The notes beneath the pieces are model-generated. The model saw nothing but the letters and a program-made list of their open reading frames with translations. It searched no databases and was not told the DNA's origin. Made by a program: the position numbers and the translations under genes. 64,000 nucleotides of DNA from UBA1181 sp045600225 (GTDB lineage: Bacteria; Bacteroidota; Bacteroidia; Bacteroidales; Paludibacteraceae), in assembly GCA_045600225.1 (NCBI GenBank), contig JAZRXL010000049.1, positions 1 to 64,000 on the forward strand. Direction: 5' to 3'. This document shows, piece by piece, positions 17,630 to 25,700 of the stretch (position 1 is the first letter of the stretch; each line of letters opens with the position of its first letter).

Positions 17630-19672
17630 TTATTTTTTTACAATGTGAAGTTGAGACTTGTTGCCATTCTTAAGGACGAATGCTCCTTCGTGTCCGATTA
17701 GATCGTATAGTTGGCTGTTCAAATCTTCGCCAGCGTTCACTTTGATTTGACCTACGAATACACCCAATGTAGTGTATACTTCGTAAGATTGAGCTTGGAA
17801 GTTAACAGCATTCTCTACACCTGTACCTTCGCTGCAAGAGTTGCAGATGAATACCAACTTGTCGATATTACAGTAAGCACCATCGATTGTGATACGAATG
17901 GTTTGCTCTCCTTCATCGTAGAATTCCATCTCCTCTTCAATTTTTGTGTATGTATCCCAGTCAGCACCTTGAGGTACGCTAAATTTAGCATTTGAGTTAC
18001 CGCAGTTTACTGTGAAACCAGATCCATTAGAACCAGATGATACATATGCTTGAACTGTGTATGTACCTCTCTCCTCGATGTTAACGGTATAGTTCAACCA
18101 TTCACCTTTGGCAGTATAACCGATTGCATAACCACCGTTTCCTTTTACCACATCAACACCTGTGTTATCGTTGCGATATTTAGCGTCTCCTTCATCTTCG
18201 GTGTCAGAGTCTGAGTAAGAAATACCAGGACATCCACGATCGAAGTTCTCTGCTTCAACAGTACCAGGAATCGTTGCCATTGGAACTGAGTATGGAGCCT
18301 TTTCGTCACATACTAAGATATCTTCTGTCTTCTCTAATTTATTGTCTTTGTCGTCATATGCAACAATCTTAATTGTTACCTTTCCTGTCTTTGTTGGAGT
18401 GAACGACCACTCGTATGGAGCAATCCACTTGTTTACTAGCAATTCATCGTTTGCAAATATATCAATGTGAGTTACCTTACCTCCCTTAGATTCTGCAGTT
18501 GCAACAATCTTAACTTCATCACCCAAAGAAACTGTTTTGCTTGATAGTGATAATGAAGCAGAAAGACCTGCACCACCTTTACCAGGACACAATGGGCTCT
18601 TAGCATTCTTAGCAGCGTCTGTTTTCATATAGCTAATCAACCAATCGAAAGCGGGACGTCTCTTGCAATCTTTTACCAAACCAGAGGCACCTTTTACACC
18701 ATTATCTTCAACCCAAGTTTGTCCGAAGATCCAACCCCAAAGAGTTACACCAGCTACATAATCAGCCTCCCACATAATAGGGAATTGCTCCTTGTAACGA
18801 GTTAATTGTGTATTGTCATCAGCCTTACAGATATCATACTCAGTGATGTATTGAGGCAATTGAGTCTTATTATGAATCTCTTCCAATGCATTCTTGAAGT
18901 TATATCCGCTCATGTCATTCAAATCGTGTGCCTGGTTACCTGCTGCATCAATAGGACCGCCACATGCTTTGATACCATTGATCAAATCAATAAATTGAGT
19001 TTTTTGCCATTGGAATGTGTTGTAGTCGTTGTAGATCAAGATGGCGTTTGGCCAACGCTCACGAGCCAAGCGGAATGCCTCTGCCAACCATTGATAAGAG
19101 TTAGTGTTAGGGTATCCGTTAGTTGTACAATTGAATTTTTGTCCCAATCTGTCCTCGGCAAGAGAACCCAAAGCCTCGATAATCTTAGTGTTTTTATATC
19201 CTGAGTGATAGTTGTTACCAGAGTAGACAGCCTCATTAACAACATCGATAACTTGCAAATCAGGATAGTGTTTTGCTGCCTCGTCGAACCACTCGATGAT
19301 AGCTTTCTTAGTGTCAGCAACACTTAAGCTACCAATCCAGCTTGGATATTGAGAACCCCAAATCAATGCGTGGAATTTGAAAATCAATCCTTTTTGCTTA
19401 CAATAGTTGTAGATTCTATCTGGACCTCCCCACTCAAATCTTCCCCAACCTTTGTGCACAGATCCCCACTTTGTACCATTCTCACAAGTGATTTGGCTCC
19501 AGTAGTCTGAATATACTAGGTTACAATTACTAACGTCTGCTGATTCGTATCCACCTGTTGTGATGTTTCCCAAAAATTTACAAGACTTAACATCCTTGTC
19601 CATTTGGGCTTGCGCTATTGCAACACTCAATAGTGCACTCATAATTACTAAGAATAGTCGATTCATGGTCAT
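17630..19672 (-). CDS. Endo-1,4-beta-xylanase, GH10 with CBM6, T9SS-secreted
   Basis: A 680-residue secreted enzyme predicted to hydrolyse xylan internally. Order: signal peptide (1-22, ending AIAQAQ); GH10 barrel (about 28-355) with acid/base Glu147 in DVVNEAVYSG and nucleophile Glu278 in QYITEYDI; a bacterial Ig-like domain (about 370-455); a CBM6 (about 470-612, opening GTVEAENFDRG); and a short C-terminal sorting domain (about 625-680). The Tyr in ITEYDI replaces the more common Leu. Start at 19,672; a second Met two codons later is equally possible. It is the first gene of the minus-strand polysaccharide block, with its own terminator and a long, structured upstream region. Confidence 0.92.
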   Translation of the reverse strand: MTMNRLFLVIMSALLSVAIAQAQMDKDVKSCKFLGNITTGGYESADVSNCNLVYSDYWSQITCENGTKWGSVHKGWGRFEWGGPDRIYNYCKQKGLIFKFHALIWGSQYPSWIGSLSVADTKKAIIEWFDEAAKHYPDLQVIDVVNEAVYSGNNYHSGYKNTKIIEALGSLAEDRLGQKFNCTTNGYPNTNSYQWLAEAFRLARERWPNAILIYNDYNTFQWQKTQFIDLINGIKACGGPIDAAGNQAHDLNDMSGYNFKNALEEIHNKTQLPQYITEYDICKADDNTQLTRYKEQFPIMWEADYVAGVTLWGWIFGQTWVEDNGVKGASGLVKDCKRRPAFDWLISYMKTDAAKNAKSPLCPGKGGAGLSASLSLSSKTVSLGDEVKIVATAESKGGKVTHIDIFANDELLVNKWIAPYEWSFTPTKTGKVTIKIVAYDDKDNKLEKTEDILVCDEKAPYSVPMATIPGTVEAENFDRGCPGISYSDSDTEDEGDAKYRNDNTGVDVVKGNGGYAIGYTAKGEWLNYTVNIEERGTYTVQAYVSSGSNGSGFTVNCGNSNAKFSVPQGADWDTYTKIEEEMEFYDEGEQTIRITIDGAYCNIDKLVFICNSCSEGTGVENAVNFQAQSYEVYTTLGVFVGQIKVNAGEDLNSQLYDLIGHEGAFVLKNGNKSQLHIVKK

Positions 19673-19736
19673 TTAAGTTTTAATTATGGTTTTTCAGTTT
19701 TTAATTTCTTTTTAATACTTGTTTCTCTCAATTTTT

Positions 19737-19771
19737 AAATCACATCTTCTTCGTTCTCTGTGATGTGATTT
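19737..19771 (-). repeat. 10-bp inverted repeat in the GH10 leader
   Basis: AAATCACATC and GATGTGATTT are perfect complements separated by 15 bases. No T-run follows on the minus strand, so this is not a standard terminator. If transcribed it would form a hairpin about 65 bases before the GH10 start. Confidence 0.7.
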
Positions 19772-19784
19772 GGTTTTCTAAGTG

Positions 19785-19819
19785 TTCATGGTTCTTATTT
19801 CAAATAAGATTTCATGGTT
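19785..19819. promoter_or_regulatory. Palindrome flanked by direct repeats, possible operator
   Basis: A perfect 8+1+8 palindrome (TCTTATTT-C-AAATAAGA, 19,793-19,809) sits between two copies of TTCATGGTT starting 26 bases apart. AraC-type regulators often bind direct repeats, so binding by the HTCS encoded next door is an inference worth testing. Confidence 0.45.
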
Positions 19820-19858
19820 TCCTAATGTCTCGGTTGTTTTGCACAACTTTAACGGTTG

Positions 19859-19866
19859 CAAATTTA
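19859..19866 (-). promoter_or_regulatory. Candidate -7 box for the GH10 gene
   Basis: TAAATTTG(C) on the minus strand, 187 bases before the GH10 ATG. The lack of a well-spaced -33 TTG would suit an activator-dependent promoter. If used, the palindrome and inverted repeat would be in the 5' untranslated region. Confidence 0.35.
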
Positions 19867-20268
19867 GGGTAGCTAAACAAATTAAATCGTTATTATTCGT
19901 TCATATGTTTGGAATTTTGTTGCAATCGTAAAAAAAATTATTCAATATATTTTTGCTTAAAAAACTGATGTATAATATTTTAGATGCTGCTTGAACGATT
20001 TTTACAGTCCGAATGATTAGGTTATATGTGAAAAAAATGGGAGATTTTTTTGGTGGAATTTATTCAAGGTAACGATATACTATTTAGTCCAACAAAGTCA
20101 TGTTATTCACCAAATTTCTAAAAACAACTGAATAGTTGAACCAGGCGACTTCTATATGGCAACTAAAAGCACTGCTATCATTGACGGTATTTTCATCACT
20201 TGGGGTCAAAAGGTATATACTTGCCTTAGTTTTTTCCCCTATTGTTCCATTTCCAAACAAAAACATTG

Positions 20269-20277
20269 TATTTTTGC
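20269..20277 (+). promoter_or_regulatory. Candidate promoter for the YwqK-mla-mutL run
   Basis: TATTTTTGC fits TAnnTTTGC, 34 bases before the ATG at 20,312. A TTG at 20,242-20,244 is 24 bases upstream, slightly beyond the usual spacing. Confidence 0.5.
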
Positions 20278-20311
20278 AAATTATGCTACAATGTTACTAA
20301 AACAGATAGGT

Positions 20312-21073
20312 ATGAAGAAAAGATATGTATTATTGTTGTGCGGACTTTTGTCTTGTGGACTTTTGTCTGCTGCGAATGAGACAGACAAGAAGGGTCGCAA
20401 ACAGGGCGAGTGGAAGAAGACATACGCAAATGGTAATTTGATGTATGAGGGAAAATTCAAGGATGACCAACCTGTTGGCGAGTTTCGCCGTTATTATGAG
20501 TCTGGTGCATTGAAGATTGTTCAGATCTATGAAACAGCAGACAGATCTCAGGTTACCATCTATGATACGGATGGAAAAACTATCACTGCTAAGGGAACAT
20601 ATCTAGGTAAAAACAAAGAGGCAGAATGGACCTACTATGTAGATGGTAAGGTTTCATTGGTAGAGATATATAATAATGGGAAGAAAAACGGAACTTCTAA
20701 AGTTTATACCAAAGAGGGTGAATTGATAGAGGAAATCCCTTATGTCAATGACAAGATTGATGGAATGCGCAAGTGTTTCCTTCAAGATGGAGCACGTTAT
20801 TCGGAGACCTCTTATAAAAAAGGTGTTGAGCACGGAAGTTATAAATTGTATGAGGGACATGAGTTTCCTGTGATGGAAGGCGTTTACAAAAATGGTAAGC
20901 GCGATGGTGATTGGATCTTAAAGGATGATGCTGGAAAACAAATCGATGTCTTGAAATATAAGGATGGTGTGTTGTTGAATGATAAGGAGTTGAAAAAGGA
21001 ATACTCTGAAAACTACGATAACAACGAAAAGAATAAGGGTAAATTTGTAGAACCAGATCAACTCAATTTTTGA
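20312..21073 (+). CDS. YwqK/MORN-type repeat protein, exported
   Basis: A 253-residue protein with a signal peptide (MKKRYVLLLCGLL..., ending LLSAAN) followed by tandem repeats of the type G-x-W-x-x-Y-x-x-G-x-L/K-x-x-E-x-x-Y. Examples are GEWKKTYANGNLMYEGKFKDD, shortened here to its core, and the later GTSKVYTKEGELIEE and GDWILKDDAGKQID units. These resemble MORN repeats, often labelled YwqK-family antitoxin in databases, though no toxin gene is nearby and that label should not be trusted. The function is unknown. I chose the ATG at 20,312 over one at 20,156 because it gives a clean signal peptide and follows a -7-like box. It leads a run with mlaE and mlaF. Confidence 0.78.
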   Translation: MKKRYVLLLCGLLSCGLLSAANETDKKGRKQGEWKKTYANGNLMYEGKFKDDQPVGEFRRYYESGALKIVQIYETADRSQVTIYDTDGKTITAKGTYLGKNKEAEWTYYVDGKVSLVEIYNNGKKNGTSKVYTKEGELIEEIPYVNDKIDGMRKCFLQDGARYSETSYKKGVEHGSYKLYEGHEFPVMEGVYKNGKRDGDWILKDDAGKQIDVLKYKDGVLLNDKELKKEYSENYDNNEKNKGKFVEPDQLNF

Positions 21074-21092
21074 TAAATAATAAATTGTAAGA

Positions 21093-21830
21093 ATGAATGC
21101 AATAGAGAAAGTAGGAGCGTATGCTGCTTTAATGTATCGTACTTTTACATTGCCCGACCGTTGGAATATATTTTTCCGACGCTACTCGGAAGAATTGAAG
21201 AAGCAGGGATTGGATTCCTTGGGAATCACAATGATTATCTCTGTTTTTATTGGTGCGGTTATCACTATCCAGATGATTAAGAATATGGAGAATCCTATTT
21301 TCCCTGATACCTTGATTGGTTTGGCTACTCGTGATACTTTGCTGTTGGAGTTCTCTTCCTCCATCTTGTGTTTGATTTTGGCAGGAAAGGTGGGTTCCAA
21401 TATCGCATCCGAACTGGGAACAATGCGTATTACCGAACAGATAGATGCATTGGATATTATGGGTGTTAACTCTCCAAACTATCTAATCCTTCCTAAAATT
21501 GCTGCTTTTGTATCTATCGTTCCATTCCTTGTATTAACAAGTATGTTTGTTGGTATCTTAGGTGGCTACGGAGTAGGAGTGTTTACAGATATGATTACGG
21601 TTAACTCATATGAGGCAGGTATTCAGTATGCCTTTACTCCTTATTATGTTACTTATTCGGTTATTAAGAGTCTCATATTTGCTTTTGTGATCTCTTCGGT
21701 CTCTTCTTATTATGGATATACCGTGAACGGAGGTGCTTTGGAAGTAGGTATGGCAAGTACGGATGCTGTAGTAAATAGTAGCGTGCTTATTCTATTGTTT
21801 AACATTATGCTAACGAAATTATTACTATGA
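21093..21830 (+). CDS. mlaE: MlaE-family ABC transporter permease
   Basis: A 245-residue inner-membrane permease with about five hydrophobic segments and the MlaE signature region: GAVITIQMI, LAGKVGSNIASELGTMRITEQIDAL and the later GVNSPNYLILPKI. The family moves phospholipids between inner and outer membranes to keep outer-membrane lipid asymmetry. The stop overlaps the start of the next gene by four bases (ATGA), so permease and ATPase are coupled. The MCE-domain partner (MlaD) is not in the window. Confidence 0.92.
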   Translation: MNAIEKVGAYAALMYRTFTLPDRWNIFFRRYSEELKKQGLDSLGITMIISVFIGAVITIQMIKNMENPIFPDTLIGLATRDTLLLEFSSSILCLILAGKVGSNIASELGTMRITEQIDALDIMGVNSPNYLILPKIAAFVSIVPFLVLTSMFVGILGGYGVGVFTDMITVNSYEAGIQYAFTPYYVTYSVIKSLIFAFVISSVSSYYGYTVNGGALEVGMASTDAVVNSSVLILLFNIMLTKLLL

Positions 21831-22594
21831 TTGAGGTTAAACACGCTATAAAATCATTTGATGGCAGAACTGTCCTCAAAGATATCTCTACTGTTTTTGA
21901 AACAGGTAAGACCAACCTTATCATCGGACAGAGTGGTTCTGGTAAAACTGTTCTCATGAAGAGTGTTGTGGGAATACATCGCATTGATTCTGGTGAGATT
22001 TGCTATGATGGTAGAAACATAACCTCGATGAAAAGGACCGAATTGAATCTTCTTCGAAGGGAGATCGGTATGCTTTTCCAAGGTTCTGCTTTGTTCGACT
22101 CCATGACGGTTCTTCAAAATGTGATGTTCCCTTTGGAGATGTTCTCGGACATGACGAAGAACCAGATGATCGATCGTGCAAAATTCTGTTTGGAAAGAGT
22201 GGAGCTTTCTCAGGCTCTCCATTTATTTCCTTCTGAAATCAGTGGTGGTATGCAGAAGCGTGCAGCTATTGCTCGTGCCATCGTGTTGAATCCTAAATAT
22301 CTTTTCTGCGATGAGCCCAACTCTGGTTTGGATCCTAAAACCTCCCTTTTGATCGACCAGTTGATCCAAGACATCACCCATGAGTTCAATATGACAACCA
22401 TTGTGAATACGCATGATATGAACTCTGTAATGGAGATTGGAGAAAACATCGCTTTCATCTACAAAGGAGAAAAGGCTTGGCAAGGAACTAAAGATGAAAT
22501 ATTCGAAACAGGATGTGAGCAATTGGAGGATTTCATCTTCGCCTCAAGTCTATTCAAGCAAGTAAAGGAGGCTCACTCCTTGATTAAAAAATAA
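21827..22594 (+). CDS. mlaF: MlaF-family ABC transporter ATP-binding protein
   Basis: A 255-residue ATPase for the MlaE permease. Walker A GQSGSGKT is at 34-41, the ABC signature ISGGMQKR at 138-145 (the GGMxKR form typical of MlaF), Walker B YLFCDEP at 158-164, and the switch His in NTHDM. It powers lipid movement between membranes. The four-base overlap with mlaE and a seven-base gap to the next gene place it inside an operon. Confidence 0.94.
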   Translation: MIEVKHAIKSFDGRTVLKDISTVFETGKTNLIIGQSGSGKTVLMKSVVGIHRIDSGEICYDGRNITSMKRTELNLLRREIGMLFQGSALFDSMTVLQNVMFPLEMFSDMTKNQMIDRAKFCLERVELSQALHLFPSEISGGMQKRAAIARAIVLNPKYLFCDEPNSGLDPKTSLLIDQLIQDITHEFNMTTIVNTHDMNSVMEIGENIAFIYKGEKAWQGTKDEIFETGCEQLEDFIFASSLFKQVKEAHSLIKK

Positions 22595-22601
22595 TCTTAT
22601 T

Positions 22602-22874
22602 ATGGCAATATTCAATTTCTTCAAAATGCCTAAGGTTAGGCAATACCATCACGAGTATATCTATTACGATCCAGACAAAGAGGAACGCGAGGAGAGAAGA
22701 AAGAGAATTCGTGAGGAAATTGCTAATGAGCAAAAAGGAAACGGGCAAACTATGTTGAGAAAGGGCGTCTTTCAAGAGCAGAGAAAGACTAATACAGCAG
22801 CTGCTCAATCGCGCAATATAAGACTTGTTCTTTTGGTTGTGGTCGTTGTTGCTCTTTTGATGTTTTTAAAATAA
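22602..22874 (+). CDS. Small single-span membrane protein of unknown function
   Basis: A 90-residue protein not assigned to a named family. It has an N-terminal KMPKVRQYHHEYIYYDPDKEEREERR segment, shown here only in part as KMPKVRQYHHEY, then a highly charged helix and one C-terminal membrane span (RLVLLVVVVVALLMFLK). The topology suggests a tail-anchored cytoplasmic domain. It lies 7 bases after mlaF and 13 before mutL, so it is co-transcribed; proteins of this shape next to mutL occur in other Bacteroidales as far as I recall, which supports a real gene. Confidence 0.8.
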   Translation: MAIFNFFKMPKVRQYHHEYIYYDPDKEEREERRKRIREEIANEQKGNGQTMLRKGVFQEQRKTNTAAAQSRNIRLVLLVVVVVALLMFLK

Positions 22875-22887
22875 TAAAAGATTTTCT

Positions 22888-24786
22888 ATGGGTGATGTTA
22901 TTCATCTGCTTCCTGATACGGTAGCCAACCAAATTGCTGCTGGTGAGGTAATCCAGCGTCCCGCTTCTGTAATAAAGGAGTTGGTCGAGAACTCTATTGA
23001 TGCTGGTGCAACCTCTATCAAGATTATTATTAAGGATGCTGGACGAACCCTGATACAGGTGATTGATAATGGTAAGGGAATGAGTGAAACGGATGCTCGA
23101 CTCTGCTTCGATCGCCACGCCACGTCTAAGATTTCTTCTGCTGAAGATCTGTTTTCTTTGCATACTATGGGCTTCCGTGGTGAGGCCTTGCCTTCCATCT
23201 CTTCTATCTCTCAATTGGAGTTGAGAACAAAAAGAGTCGAGGATGAGGTGGGTACATTAGTGGAGATTAATGGAGGTAAGATAGAACGACAAGAATCGGT
23301 CGCTTGCCCTGAAGGCACTAATTTTTCCGTTAAGAATATATTTTTCAATGTTCCTGCTCGTCGTAAATTTTTAAAGTCTAATACAACTGAGTTCTCTCAT
23401 ATAGAGAAGGAATTTTTCCGTATCGCTTTGGTAAACCCACAAGTTGAGTTTGAACTCTATAACAATGATCAGTTAGCTTACCAACTTCGTGCTGGAAGCC
23501 TGCGAGAGAGAATCGTAGCTATCTATGGAAAAACGATCAATTCGCAACTTTTGTTGGTTGAGGTGGATTCTACCATCATAAAGATTGGTGGTTATGTTGG
23601 TAAACCGGAGACTGCCAAGAAACAGAATGAACATCAGTACTTCTTTGTAAATGGTAGATATATGCGTCATCCTTATTTCCATAAAGCGGTGATGCAGGCA
23701 TATGAGCGATTGGTTCAACCAGGAACTTCTCCCGATTATTTCATCTATTTTGAGGTGGACCCTGCCAATATTGATGTGAACATACATCCCACAAAAACAG
23801 AGATTAAGTTTGAGAATGAGCAACAGATTTGGCCTATCCTGATGGCTGGTGTTAAAGAGGCTCTTGGTAAATTTAATGTGATTCCATCGCTAGATTTTGA
23901 ACATGGAGAGGATGTTTTTTCAAGCAGCGGATTCTTCTCATCGAACAATGATAGAACAAGTACCCCTCCTTCATTAGAGACGCACTTGGATACTTCATAT
24001 AATCCTTTCAAGACAGAGGGGAGTGGAGGTTCTAGCTATCAATATACAAAGAAATCAAATCCCAATGTAGATAATTGGGAGACCCTCTATTCTGGATTTG
24101 AGACGGAAAGAAAAACCTCCTTCCCATCGGGTTCTTTCCCCAAAAAACCATTTGATCCAGCCAATTTTGTGGATAATACAACTGAGGATGATCATCAGGA
24201 GAGTCTGTTGGTGGATGTGGAAGAGAAGAAAACCCATTACATCCAATACAACAATAAGTATATCATGACACTAACCAAATCTGGTTTGGTGTGCATAGAC
24301 CAACATAGAGCCCACGTTAAGGTGTTGTATGAGCGCTATCTAAGGAATATGCAACAGCAGAAAGCGCCATCTCAACGTTTGATGTTCCCTATTATGATGG
24401 AGATTTTAGAATCGGAAGTGATGATTCTGGATGAGATTATGGAAGATCTTGGTTTCTTGGGCTTTGATGTGGCTAATTTAGGCAAGGGAGCGGTTTCCAT
24501 TAGTGGTATACCTTCCGATTGTAAGGAGTCGGAGGCTGAGACTTATCTTCGTGACCTATTGCTTACTTTTAGGGAGGGTGGCAATCTAAATCAGGGACGC
24601 GCCGAAAAGATGGCAATGAAATTGGCTGAGTCGTCGGCTATCAAAGCGGGTAAGTCATTATCTGATGAGGAGATGATGAATCTTGTCAATCAATTATTCT
24701 CGCTTCCATCGCCAGATTACACATTGGACAATCGTGTTGTGTTAACCCTCTTCACTCAGGAGGATATAGAAAAAAGATTTAAGTAG
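22888..24786 (+). CDS. mutL: DNA mismatch repair protein MutL
   Basis: A 632-residue mismatch-repair matchmaker. The N-terminal GHKL ATPase is intact: IAAGEVIQRPASVIKELVEN, IDAGA, DNGKGM, RHATSKI and MGFRGEALPSI. A low-complexity linker (about 340-440) leads to the C-terminal dimerisation domain. The canonical MutL endonuclease motif DQHAxxExxxxE reads DQHRAHVKVLYE from Asp471, so the first Glu is Val, and the CPHGRP motif near the end is SPDYTLDN. The nicking activity may therefore be absent or altered. I believe related Bacteroidota MutL proteins are similar. It is two bases before the S4 gene. Confidence 0.95.
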   Translation: MGDVIHLLPDTVANQIAAGEVIQRPASVIKELVENSIDAGATSIKIIIKDAGRTLIQVIDNGKGMSETDARLCFDRHATSKISSAEDLFSLHTMGFRGEALPSISSISQLELRTKRVEDEVGTLVEINGGKIERQESVACPEGTNFSVKNIFFNVPARRKFLKSNTTEFSHIEKEFFRIALVNPQVEFELYNNDQLAYQLRAGSLRERIVAIYGKTINSQLLLVEVDSTIIKIGGYVGKPETAKKQNEHQYFFVNGRYMRHPYFHKAVMQAYERLVQPGTSPDYFIYFEVDPANIDVNIHPTKTEIKFENEQQIWPILMAGVKEALGKFNVIPSLDFEHGEDVFSSSGFFSSNNDRTSTPPSLETHLDTSYNPFKTEGSGGSSYQYTKKSNPNVDNWETLYSGFETERKTSFPSGSFPKKPFDPANFVDNTTEDDHQESLLVDVEEKKTHYIQYNNKYIMTLTKSGLVCIDQHRAHVKVLYERYLRNMQQQKAPSQRLMFPIMMEILESEVMILDEIMEDLGFLGFDVANLGKGAVSISGIPSDCKESEAETYLRDLLLTFREGGNLNQGRAEKMAMKLAESSAIKAGKSLSDEEMMNLVNQLFSLPSPDYTLDNRVVLTLFTQEDIEKRFK

Positions 24787-24787
24787 A

Positions 24788-25240
24788 ATGAAAGATCAAG
24801 ATAAATCAGAGGTTCGTATCGACAAATGGATGTGGGCAGTTCGTCTTTTCAAAACTCGCTCTTTGGCAGCTGATGCTTGCAAAAAAGGGAAAATTTTGAT
24901 GTCGGGCAATAGTGTGAAGGCATCTCGTATGATCAAGGTGGGTGATGTGGTGCAAATCAAACGTCCCCCAATTACCTATTCGTTTAAGGTGTTAGCGCTC
25001 TCAGAAAATCGTATGGGAGCCAAGTTGGTTCCCGATTTTATGGAGAATGTGACAACTGCCGAGCAACTTGAGATCTTGGAGTTGAGTAAATATAGTGCCT
25101 TTGGAAAGAGAGACAGAGGTACGGGTCGACCAACCAAAAAGGAGCGTCGCGATTTGGATGAGTACATGGAACCTGCAGGTGATATCTTGGATATGTTTGA
25201 TTTTGATTTCTCAGATGATGATGATGACTATGATGATTGA
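24788..25240 (+). CDS. S4-domain RNA-binding protein, Hsp15-like
   Basis: A 150-residue protein with an S4 RNA-binding domain from residue 8 (RIDKWMWAVRLFKTRSLAADAC, core shown) to about 65 and a strongly acidic C-terminus (FDFDFSDDDDDYDD). It matches the Hsp15/HslR group, which binds stalled 50S subunits carrying nascent chains. The acidic tail is longer than in the E. coli protein. It starts two bases after mutL and overlaps the next gene by eight bases. Confidence 0.87.
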   Translation: MKDQDKSEVRIDKWMWAVRLFKTRSLAADACKKGKILMSGNSVKASRMIKVGDVVQIKRPPITYSFKVLALSENRMGAKLVPDFMENVTTAEQLEILELSKYSAFGKRDRGTGRPTKKERRDLDEYMEPAGDILDMFDFDFSDDDDDYDD

Positions 25241-25670
25241 TCGTTGGAAATATTATATTACCTTCGTCGTTCTCTTTCTTTTTGAATCTATGATCCATGC
25301 GCAAGAGGTTTACATGGTTGGGACAATGCCCGATACCTATTCTAGCAAGATGCGTCGAATAGTTAAAGACCAGTTGATTGGTTTTGAAGATAAGAAGGGT
25401 AAGGTGATGATTGAACCCCAATTCCATCAGGCAGAGCGATTCGAGAAAAAAATCTGTGTGGTGGGAATATATCAGTCGTCTGTCTCTTCGACAGATGGAG
25501 GCGAGACTCTCTCAGAATGTCTTTATGGTGTGATTGATAAAAAAGGGAACTGGATTGTCCCATGTAAGTATATGCGTAGGTGGGATGATGTTCGTAACTC
25601 ATTTGTGTATGAGGAAGCCAATGGCACCTCTGGTTTTTATGTGGAAAAAGGTCGCTTGAATCAAAGGTAA
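25233..25670 (+). CDS. Exported WG-repeat-like protein
   Basis: A 145-residue protein with an N-terminal signal peptide (MIDRWKYYITFVVLFLFES, cleavage near HAQ). It has two WG-like repeats: LIGFEDKKGKVMIEPQF and LYGVIDKKGNWIVPCKY. The WG repeat is common in surface proteins but has no fixed function. The start at 25,233 (or 25,230) overlaps the preceding gene by eight bases and gives a normal signal peptide; an ATG at 25,095 lies deep in the preceding gene and is rejected. The protein is short and may be an operon passenger. Confidence 0.7.
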   Translation: MIDRWKYYITFVVLFLFESMIHAQEVYMVGTMPDTYSSKMRRIVKDQLIGFEDKKGKVMIEPQFHQAERFEKKICVVGIYQSSVSSTDGGETLSECLYGVIDKKGNWIVPCKYMRRWDDVRNSFVYEEANGTSGFYVEKGRLNQR

Positions 25671-25700
25671 TTACTTTACCTTATTAGTTGAATTATTGAT

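Larger units (their letters stand above)
19673..20311. other. Intergenic region between the divergent GH10 and YwqK-type genes
   Basis: A 639-base A+T-rich gap with no convincing gene. It holds a 10-bp inverted repeat with a 15-base loop (19,737-19,746 and 19,762-19,771), a 17-base palindrome centred on 19,801 between two direct repeats of TTCATGGTT (19,785-19,793 and 19,811-19,819), a minus-strand TAAATTTG box at 19,859-19,866 and a plus-strand TATTTTTGC box at 20,269-20,277. Short reading frames here lack any recognisable sequence. From 19,870 to 20,240 I see nothing else definite. Confidence 0.6.

Noticed and set aside
10242..19672. Canonical polysaccharide utilisation locus (Sus-like)
   Set aside because: No SusC or SusD gene is present, so I describe it only as a regulated enzyme block.
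20156..20311. Longer start for the YwqK-type protein
   Set aside because: It runs through a promoter-like box and hides a clean signal peptide that starts at 20,312.
20312..21073. Antitoxin role for the YwqK-type gene
   Set aside because: The database label comes from a few members; no toxin gene is nearby and the protein is exported.
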